Below are positions 5,159 to 10,619 of a stretch of 10,619 bases of DNA, piece by piece. The translations under genes were made by a program, and so were the position numbers. Each line of letters starts with the position of its first letter. Positions within the stretch are counted from its first letter, which is position 1. The stretch is taken from positions 1-10,619 of the forward strand of contig DAOSWM010000085.1 of assembly GCA_035380045.1 (NCBI GenBank), read 5' to 3'. A model generated the notes under the pieces. That model made no database searches. It was not told where the DNA came from and saw only the letters and a program-made list of their open reading frames with translations. This DNA is from DAOSWM01 sp035380045. Its GTDB lineage: Bacteria > Bacteroidota > Bacteroidia > Bacteroidales > Tenuifilaceae.

Positions 5159-7507
5159 ATGCTACGCAGCTGGATAAAGCAATTCGTTAGGGTTTCGGCC
5201 CGTGGAAAATTTTACACAATCGTAAATATTTTGGGTTTGGCCTTTGGCCTTGCGTGTACCATCCTAATACTTCTTTGGGCAAACTATCAATCGAGTTTCG
5301 ATGAGTTTCACGATGATTCCTCAAATATTTTGCAGATTTACGAAATTCAAAGGTACTCCAATGGATACAATTTGTACACATATTCAACACCGGGGCCGTT
5401 GGCACCATTCTTAAAAGAAAATTATCCGGAAGTAACAGCCAGCGTTCGTTTTAACAATGCAAGCGGAGTAATTGGCATTGGCGAAAAGGCATTCAGGGAT
5501 GATTTGATTGGATTTACCGACAGCACGTTCTTTGATATTTTCAAGGTTGAGTTTGTTGCAGGAAGCAAGGATGAATGCCTAAACGATTTACGTTCCATAG
5601 TTTTAACCGAAGAGTTTGCAAGTAAAATTTTTGGCAAAACCGATGTGGTTGGCGAGAGCGTTAGAATTAATGGTACCCTTGAGTTCACAATTTCAGCTAT
5701 TATTAAGGATTACCCAAAGAATTCTAATATTGGCTTTACGTGCTTAGTCCCATTTGAGAATATGAGTGATTTTGGTTGGTCGGGGCTTAATGAGTGGGGA
5801 TGGAATTCACACAGAACTTACATCAGAATAAACGATTTGGGAATGATTAATGATTTGGAAGAAAAGTTTAACCAAAAGTACCATGAAATGCATCCCGAAA
5901 GCAGAACGAGTTTTTACTACTTTCCTTTGGAAAAAGTTCGTTTGTACAGTCCCGATCCAAATTCTTTCAGCTTAATAATCCTGGTTGGATTGATGATGTC
6001 CATTGCTGGGTTTGTGCTGCTAATTGCATCAATTAATTTTATCAATCTTATTACTGCCCGATCGGCAAACAGGGCGAAGGAAGTTGGTGTTCGAAAGGTT
6101 GTTGGGTCGAGCCGTAAGCAGCTTATTACTCAGTATTTCATTGAATCGTTTTTAACTACCTTAGCTTCGCTAGCAGTGGCAATTCTGATTGTCGATTTTG
6201 TATTGCCGCTGTTCAACCAAATTATTGGGATGGAGCTACAGCTTTCATTCAATGATTTTAATTTGTGGATTAAGATTTTGGTAGTTGTTCTTGCTGTTGG
6301 ATTTGTCTCAGGAATTTACCCTGCATTCGTGCTCTCATCGTTTCAACCGGCATCAGTTCTTAAGGGAACTATGCGTGCGGGAGCAAAGAATGCCGGTTTT
6401 AGGAAAGCCATGGTAATCATTCAGTTTACACTTACCATTTTTATGGTTGTGGTTACTTTTTTTATGTTTCGCCAGCTGAAATATATCAGCACGAAAGATA
6501 TTGGCATGTCGCGCGAAAATATTTTTTCTATTCCGTTCCGTAATGAAATGCACCCCAACTATAAAAGCTTTATTGGTGAGCTTCGGAATGTTCCCGGTGT
6601 ATCGTATGCAACAAGTGTTTCTGAATTTCCATTCAGAATTGGCTCGTCAACCAGTAGCATCAGGTGGAGCGGAATTGACACAACCCAATCATACTTGTTC
6701 ACGTTTATCAGCAGCGATGAGTACTTGATTGAAACTATGGGCATGGAAATGGCTGAAGGTCGATTCTACTCGTCACAATTCCCGGCTGATACAGGATGTA
6801 TTGTTTTGAACGAGGAGGCGGCAAAAATAACTGGATTATCTCCAATTATTGGCGAAACAATTACTGTTTGGGGACAACAAAAACAGGTAATTGGAGTAAT
6901 AAAAAATTTCAACACAACACATATTTCTGATAAAATTAGCCCGCTATTTGTATGGTACGGACATGATATGGCGCACATGATAGTTGTAAAATCCGATTCG
7001 CCTTTTAGCGAAACAACAATGAATGGTGTTAGTGATGTTTTTGAAAAGTTTTATCCGGAATATCCTTTCGAGTCAACAAACCTTAATGATGTTTATGATA
7101 GGATGTATTCCGCCGAAAAGCAAACTCAAACTCTGTTCGCCTACTTTGCAGTTCTTGCAATTATTATTTCCTGCATGGGACTTCTTAGCTTAGCAGCTTT
7201 TATTGCCGAGCAGCAAAGAAAATCGCTTGTTCTAAGGAAAATTCATGGTGCAACGGTTCGGCAGGTTCTGTTAATTCTGTTGGGAAATTTCACAAAGTGG
7301 GTTTTCATTTCAGGATTAATTGCCCTACCGTTATCCTACATTTTTTTAAGAAAACTTTTTGCCGATTACGTGTACCATGCAACTTTTTCGTGGTGGATTT
7401 TTGCCGGAGCACTGCTTGCCTCCTTGTTTGTTGCTGCAGTTACAGTTTTGTATCAGGCAATTAAGTCGTCAAGAGTAAATCCGGCAGAAATTTTACGCTA
7501 CGAGTAA
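5159..7507 (+). CDS. FtsX/MacB-type ABC transporter permease, eight-helix fused form
   Basis: This inner-membrane protein (782 aa) consists of two MacB/FtsX halves in one chain. Helices are at about 20-42, 271-299, 329-352, 371-396, 418-437, 659-684, 707-732 and 745-768. Two large periplasmic MacB-PCD-like domains lie at about 43-270 and 438-655. Each half has the cytoplasmic FtsX motif: AKEVGVRKVVGSSRKQLITQ (306-325) and a degenerate RKSLVLRKIHGATVRQVLL (687-705). Length and domain order are normal for this Bacteroidota group. Relatives move lipoproteins, peptides or macrolides or transmit force across the envelope, and need a separate LolD/MacB-like ATPase, which is absent here. The divergent sigma-54 activator, the palindromes and the -24/-12 promoter suggest that the two-component system switches it on. 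Substrate unknown. ATG at 5159 gives the expected short cytoplasmic N-terminus before helix 1. Confidence 0.93.
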   Translation: MLRSWIKQFVRVSARGKFYTIVNILGLAFGLACTILILLWANYQSSFDEFHDDSSNILQIYEIQRYSNGYNLYTYSTPGPLAPFLKENYPEVTASVRFNNASGVIGIGEKAFRDDLIGFTDSTFFDIFKVEFVAGSKDECLNDLRSIVLTEEFASKIFGKTDVVGESVRINGTLEFTISAIIKDYPKNSNIGFTCLVPFENMSDFGWSGLNEWGWNSHRTYIRINDLGMINDLEEKFNQKYHEMHPESRTSFYYFPLEKVRLYSPDPNSFSLIILVGLMMSIAGFVLLIASINFINLITARSANRAKEVGVRKVVGSSRKQLITQYFIESFLTTLASLAVAILIVDFVLPLFNQIIGMELQLSFNDFNLWIKILVVVLAVGFVSGIYPAFVLSSFQPASVLKGTMRAGAKNAGFRKAMVIIQFTLTIFMVVVTFFMFRQLKYISTKDIGMSRENIFSIPFRNEMHPNYKSFIGELRNVPGVSYATSVSEFPFRIGSSTSSIRWSGIDTTQSYLFTFISSDEYLIETMGMEMAEGRFYSSQFPADTGCIVLNEEAAKITGLSPIIGETITVWGQQKQVIGVIKNFNTTHISDKISPLFVWYGHDMAHMIVVKSDSPFSETTMNGVSDVFEKFYPEYPFESTNLNDVYDRMYSAEKQTQTLFAYFAVLAIIISCMGLLSLAAFIAEQQRKSLVLRKIHGATVRQVLLILLGNFTKWVFISGLIALPLSYIFLRKLFADYVYHATFSWWIFAGALLASLFVAAVTVLYQAIKSSRVNPAEILRYE

Positions 7508-7517
7508 AAATTCATCC

Positions 7518-7525
7518 TACCTTTA
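7518..7525 (+). promoter_or_regulatory. weak candidate -7 box upstream of aroB
   Basis: TACCTTTA matches the Bacteroidota -7 consensus TAnnTTTG at all but the last base and lies 20 bp before the aroB ATG. No clear TTTG -33 element is seen at the right distance. Read-through from the permease is the alternative. Confidence 0.25.
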
Positions 7526-7545
7526 TGCTAAAATCATTAGCATAA
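7523..7545. repeat. palindrome TTATGCTAA-N5-TTAGCATAA touching the aroB start codon
   Basis: Arms 7523-7531 and 7537-7545 match perfectly over loop AATCA; the last base is the A of the aroB ATG. In RNA it would be a weak AT-rich hairpin that partly hides the start; as DNA it could be an operator. There is no T-run, so it is not a standard terminator for the permease gene. Confidence 0.55.
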
Positions 7546-8573
7546 TGGAGGAGATTATTGTAAAAGGATCTAAAGCCGAATCAACAATTTACGTTGGAGA
7601 AACAATTGAAAATATTGGGAAATACATTCCTGCGGAGAACGTTTTCATAATTACCGATAGTAATGTGATGGCCTTTCAGGGATCGCGTTTCCCAAATTTC
7701 CCTGCATTTGCAGTTGAGCCCGGTGAGGGCTCAAAAACTTTGCAGCAAGCCACCGATTTATACCAGTGGCTCCTAAGTTCGAGAGCCGACAGAAGTTCGT
7801 TCATTCTGGGAATTGGTGGTGGCGTGGTTTGCGATTTAGCCGGATTTGTTGCTGCAACCTACATGCGTGGTGTTGATTTTGGCTTTGTGGCAACATCACT
7901 CCTTGCTCAGGTCGATGCCAGCGTTGGCGGAAAGAATGGCATTAACTTCGATGGCTACAAAAATATTGTGGGAACTTTTACTCAGCCAAAATTTGTAATT
8001 TGTGATATTTCGATGCTCGAAACGTTGCCGGCAACAGAGTACACAAATGGCTTAACCGAAATTATTAAGCACACGCTTATTGCCGACGAGCCGATATTTG
8101 AGTATCTTGGGGAGAGTATTTCTGAAATAAAATCATTCAACCACACTATTACCCAGAAGCTGGTTGTCCATTCAGTTAATGTAAAGGCCGAAGTTGTTTC
8201 TGCCGACGAAACCGAGAAGGGGTTACGTAAGAAGCTGAATCTTGGCCACACTTGGGGACATGCGGTTGAAAAGATTACCGGATTTTCGCATGGGAAAAGT
8301 GTTAGCGTTGGTTTGGAATTTGCTGCGCGTTATTCAGTTTCAAAAGGTTATCTCACAAATCGTGATTATATGCGCTTAATGAATTTGCTTCGCGAGCTAA
8401 ATCTTCCAATTTGTATAAAGGTTAACCCTCAACGAATTTTGGATGCGCTAAAAAAGGACAAGAAGAAAGCAGCCGATTCCATTGATTTTGTATTTATGAA
8501 AGGAATAGGAGAGGTTGTAGTGGAGCGAGTTTCCTTCGATGAAATTGAGTCTTTTGTTATCAAACCAAACTAA
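7545..8573 (+). CDS. aroB: 3-dehydroquinate synthase
   Basis: This cytoplasmic enzyme (342 aa) converts DAHP to 3-dehydroquinate, the second step of the shikimate pathway to aromatic amino acids and folate, using NAD and a divalent metal. The glycine-rich NAD region reads GIGGGVVCDLAGFVAATYMRG (89-109, with its usual spacing), followed by SLLAQVDASVGGKNGIN (118-134). Likely metal ligands are E172 (TEIIKH), H235 (LNLGHTWGHA) and H249 (HGKSVSVG). The last motif has K where HGEAV-type homologues usually have E, a mild deviation. Length is normal. It follows the permease gene by 37 bp on the same strand and its end overlaps the convergent pabA-like gene by 4 bp. ATG at 7545 fits the family's N-terminus; no Shine-Dalgarno is seen. 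Confidence 0.95.
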   Translation: MEEIIVKGSKAESTIYVGETIENIGKYIPAENVFIITDSNVMAFQGSRFPNFPAFAVEPGEGSKTLQQATDLYQWLLSSRADRSSFILGIGGGVVCDLAGFVAATYMRGVDFGFVATSLLAQVDASVGGKNGINFDGYKNIVGTFTQPKFVICDISMLETLPATEYTNGLTEIIKHTLIADEPIFEYLGESISEIKSFNHTITQKLVVHSVNVKAEVVSADETEKGLRKKLNLGHTWGHAVEKITGFSHGKSVSVGLEFAARYSVSKGYLTNRDYMRLMNLLRELNLPICIKVNPQRILDALKKDKKKAADSIDFVFMKGIGEVVVERVSFDEIESFVIKPN

Positions 8574-9145
8574 AAACTCCCTAGCCAGTTGAAAATGATT
8601 TGTTTCCCCAAGGGTGTAAGAATCGACTCAGGGTGGAACTGAACTGCGCAAATGTCAAACTTTCTATGGCTTAAGGCCATAATTCTTCCATCGGCATCAA
8701 TGGCGTCAATGTGCAAATTCTCTGGAAAATTCTCCTTCGAAACTACCCATGAATGGTATCGTCCTACTTCAATTTTATTTGGAAGATTTTCAAAAATATA
8801 ATGCTTTGGCTCGCAAATTTCAATGGTTGATGATACGCCGTGGTAAACCGTTTCCAGATTTTCCAGATTGCCACTAAATACTTCCCCAATGGCTTGTTGT
8901 CCCAAGCAAACTCCCAGAATTTTTTTCGATTCCTTGTACTTTTCAATAACCGGAATCAACAATCCCGATTCGACCGGTAATCCGGGTCCGGGCGAAAGAA
9001 TAATGCCATCGTAAACATCCAGTTTTTCGATATCAATTTCATCATTCCTCATTACATCAACTTCAACGCCGTCAAACTCCTCCACGAAGTGGAGCAAATT
9101 GTAGGTAAACGAATCGTAGTTATCAAGAATTAAAATTCGGAGCAT
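8570..9145 (-). CDS. pabA: aminodeoxychorismate/anthranilate synthase component II (glutamine amidotransferase)
   Basis: This class I glutamine amidotransferase (191 aa) releases ammonia from glutamine for a chorismate-using partner, PabB (p-aminobenzoate for folate) or TrpE (anthranilate for tryptophan). It begins MLRILILDNYDSFTYNL, the hallmark of PabA/TrpG. It has the oxyanion region SPGPG (51-55), nucleophile C80 in GVCLGQQ, and the catalytic H171 and E173 in QFHPES. YHGVSS at 101-106 sits where many homologues have HGK. No PabB or TrpE is present in this window, so PabA and TrpG cannot be told apart; a stand-alone copy away from trp genes favours PabA or a shared subunit. It is last in the rpe operon, 12 bp after the DDAH-like gene, and its stop codon overlaps that of aroB on the opposite strand. 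Confidence 0.9.
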   Translation of the reverse strand: MLRILILDNYDSFTYNLLHFVEEFDGVEVDVMRNDEIDIEKLDVYDGIILSPGPGLPVESGLLIPVIEKYKESKKILGVCLGQQAIGEVFSGNLENLETVYHGVSSTIEICEPKHYIFENLPNKIEVGRYHSWVVSKENFPENLHIDAIDADGRIMALSHRKFDICAVQFHPESILTPLGKQIIFNWLGSF

Positions 9146-9157
9146 GGAGCCAAAATA

Positions 9158-9916
9158 TTAGAAAAGCAACGATAAGCAGGTAAGTCCGCCGTCCATCTTG
9201 CGGAATTCAGTCATCTCTATCTCAATAACATTGTATCCCAATTCAACAATCTGTTTTTTTGATTTTGGGAAACCTTTGGGAATTAGAAGGTAATCGTTAA
9301 CTTTTAGGCAATTAGCAGAGTAGAACTCGTCTGGGTCGAGTTTTATTACGTTTGATTCTTTAAAAACATTGGCAAATTCTTCCACCGATATAAAATTATT
9401 GTTGCCAAGGCAAGTTATTCCTGTTTTCAGGTGAAGCACTGATTTTACAGGAATTTGTGATGAAGTATATCCATATTTTGCAAGTATGCTGGCCAGCTGT
9501 GTGGCACCTTCCTCGTTCGTTCTTTTCGACATGCCAATGTAGAAATGGTTGCCTACGCGCATAATATCGCCGCCGTCAAGGGTTCCTGGCAGGTTTATGG
9601 TTTCTGTTTTTTTATACTTCGATAAAACTTCTGCAATCCTGTCAACCTCCTCAACTCGGGCGGTATCGCCGGGTTTGGTAATTATGGCAACTTCAGAAGT
9701 AACAACCGCAGTATCTTCAACAAAACAACCATCAGGAAATTTCTCGTCGGCAGGAAGTACGATTACTTCCAGTCCACAGCTTTGTAATGCTTCGCAGTAT
9801 GCATTGTGCTGTTTTAGCGCAAGTTCGTAAGAGGGTTTTCCTAGAGCGGAGGTGGAAATTCCGTTGGCAAAATTTTTACCCGGCTGCCTTACAATTGCTT
9901 TGGTATGTTTGTGCAT
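9158..9916 (-). CDS. dimethylarginine dimethylaminohydrolase (DDAH)-like amidinohydrolase
   Basis: This cytoplasmic guanidine-modifying enzyme (252 aa) of the pentein fold would hydrolyse Nω-methylated arginine, or a related guanidine compound, to citrulline and an amine. Motifs include FVEDTAVV (65-72), GTLDGGDIM (111-119), catalytic histidine H162 in LHLKTGIT and nucleophile C247 near the C-terminus in MDGGLTCLSL. The size and the position of H162 closely match the characterised Pseudomonas enzyme (about 254 aa; H162, C249, E114 as I recall). Here the third residue appears as D114. Arginine deiminases and citrulline-directed relatives are longer, which favours DDAH, but the substrate is inferred. 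Its ATG follows the rpe stop by one base (TAA-A-ATG), suggesting translational coupling. Confidence 0.85.
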   Translation of the reverse strand: MHKHTKAIVRQPGKNFANGISTSALGKPSYELALKQHNAYCEALQSCGLEVIVLPADEKFPDGCFVEDTAVVTSEVAIITKPGDTARVEEVDRIAEVLSKYKKTETINLPGTLDGGDIMRVGNHFYIGMSKRTNEEGATQLASILAKYGYTSSQIPVKSVLHLKTGITCLGNNNFISVEEFANVFKESNVIKLDPDEFYSANCLKVNDYLLIPKGFPKSKKQIVELGYNVIEIEMTEFRKMDGGLTCLSLLF

Positions 9917-9917
9917 T

Positions 9918-10565
9918 TTATCCTTTAATTAGTCGAATTGCATCGCTCGGATTTTCTGCCTTGAAAACAGCATTACCCGCAACAAGTACGTTTGCTCCGG
10001 CAGCGTATAGCTTTGCTGCGTTCGAAGTGCTAACTCCACCGTCAACCTCAATCAGCGTGCTGTATCCTTTCCGGTCGATCATCTCGCGCAAGCGAGAAAT
10101 TTTCGAAAGGCTGTTCTCAATAAACTTTTGCCCGCCAAAACCGGGATTTACGCTCATAATCAGCACAAGATCAGCTTCAGGAAGAATGTCATCTAGCAAT
10201 TCAACCGGAGTGTGCGGATTCAGCGAAACTCCTGCCTTCATCCCAAGTTTGCGAATTTCTGAGAGGGTTCTGTGAAGGTGAGTGCACGCTTCCCAGTGAA
10301 CGGTAAGAATGTTTGCTCCGGCATCCCTGAATTTTTCGAGGTACCTATCGGGATCGACAATCATAAGGTGAACGTCGAGCGGCTTTTTTGCCAATCTGGC
10401 AATATGCTCAACAACCGGAAATCCATAGGAAATGTTTGGAACAAACACGCCATCCATAATATCGAGGTGAAACCAGTCGGCCTCGCTATGGTTTACCATT
10501 TCAATATCGCGACCCAGATTGTTGAAATCTGCAGATAGTAACGATGGAGCAACGTATCGTATCAT
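9918..10565 (-). CDS. rpe: ribulose-phosphate 3-epimerase
   Basis: This cytoplasmic TIM-barrel enzyme (215 aa) interconverts D-ribulose 5-phosphate and D-xylulose 5-phosphate in the pentose phosphate pathway. Metal and catalytic residues are all present: S9 (APSLLSADF), H33 and D35 (FHLDIMDG), H66 (DVHLMI) and D175 (IEVDGGVS). The phosphate loop VNPGFGGQKF is at 139-148. Length is typical. It is the first gene of a three-gene minus-strand operon with the DDAH-like gene and pabA; these have no obvious pathway link to it. The ATG at 10565-10563 lies just downstream of a good -7 box, leaving a very short leader. Confidence 0.96.
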   Translation of the reverse strand: MIRYVAPSLLSADFNNLGRDIEMVNHSEADWFHLDIMDGVFVPNISYGFPVVEHIARLAKKPLDVHLMIVDPDRYLEKFRDAGANILTVHWEACTHLHRTLSEIRKLGMKAGVSLNPHTPVELLDDILPEADLVLIMSVNPGFGGQKFIENSLSKISRLREMIDRKGYSTLIEVDGGVSTSNAAKLYAAGANVLVAGNAVFKAENPSDAIRLIKG

Positions 10566-10582
10566 TTTTTTTCGATTTTATG

Positions 10583-10610
10583 CAAAGGTAACGAATTAAT
10601 TAAATTTCAA
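10583..10610 (-). promoter_or_regulatory. Bacteroidota-type promoter for the rpe operon
   Basis: On the minus strand TACCTTTG (10590-10583) is a full match to TAnnTTTG and is followed by C, as is common. A TTGAAA (10610-10605) supplies a plausible -33 element with about 17 bases between TTG and the -7 box. A further TTTG at 10618-10615 is slightly too far. Transcription would start around 10575, giving a leader of about ten bases. Confidence 0.6.
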
Positions 10611-10619
10611 GCTCCAAAC

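Noticed and set aside
9787..10275. 162-codon plus-strand open frame across the DDAH-like and rpe genes
   Set aside because: It is antisense to two well-conserved enzymes, spans their junction and its product resembles nothing.

Overview
The window looks like a chromosomal segment from a low-GC member of the Bacteroidota, probably near the Bacteroidales/Marinilabiliales. Three things suggest this. Start codons lack Shine-Dalgarno sequences. At least one good TAnnTTTG-type -7 box is present (upstream of rpe). The proteins also have typical Bacteroidota features, such as an eight-helix FtsX/MacB-type permease fused in one chain and a NatA/NatB-like ABC pair. The assignment rests on sequence style, not on a database match.

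Layout, left to right. (1) Positions 1-1806, minus strand: an ABC exporter operon, with the ATPase (871-1806) first and a NatB-like ABC-2 permease (1-844) that runs off the left edge. (2) Positions 1807-2202, no gene: a 266-bp MITE-like insertion (1928-2193) with 20-bp terminal inverted repeats, an exact 9-bp target duplication on each side, nested internal inverted repeats and a perfect 27-bp GC-rich hairpin. (3) Positions 2203-4930, minus strand: a two-component system made of a sigma-54-dependent NtrC-type response regulator followed by a membrane histidine kinase with almost no extracytoplasmic loop. (4) Positions 4931-5158: a divergent control region with two TGTCC/GGACA palindromes 22 bp apart (likely regulator sites) and a -24/-12 type promoter facing right. 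(5) Positions 5159-7507, plus strand: a 782-aa FtsX/MacB-type permease with no ATPase next to it. (6) Positions 7545-8573, plus strand: aroB (3-dehydroquinate synthase). (7) Positions 8570-10565, minus strand: a tight operon rpe - DDAH-like amidinohydrolase - pabA/trpG, convergent with aroB and overlapping its stop codon by 4 bp, with a good Bacteroidota promoter at 10583-10610.

The most coherent system is the middle block. A phosphorylated sigma-54 activator, set by a short-loop membrane kinase, would bind the tandem palindromes about 110-130 bp upstream of the predicted start of transcription and switch on the permease. The arrangement recalls the Bce-type sensor/transporter modules of Firmicutes, built here from unrelated sigma-54 parts; that comparison is inference. 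The flanking metabolic genes are ordinary housekeeping functions: shikimate pathway, chorismate amidation, pentose phosphate pathway and guanidine hydrolysis. No RNA genes, CRISPR arrays or intact transposase genes were seen.
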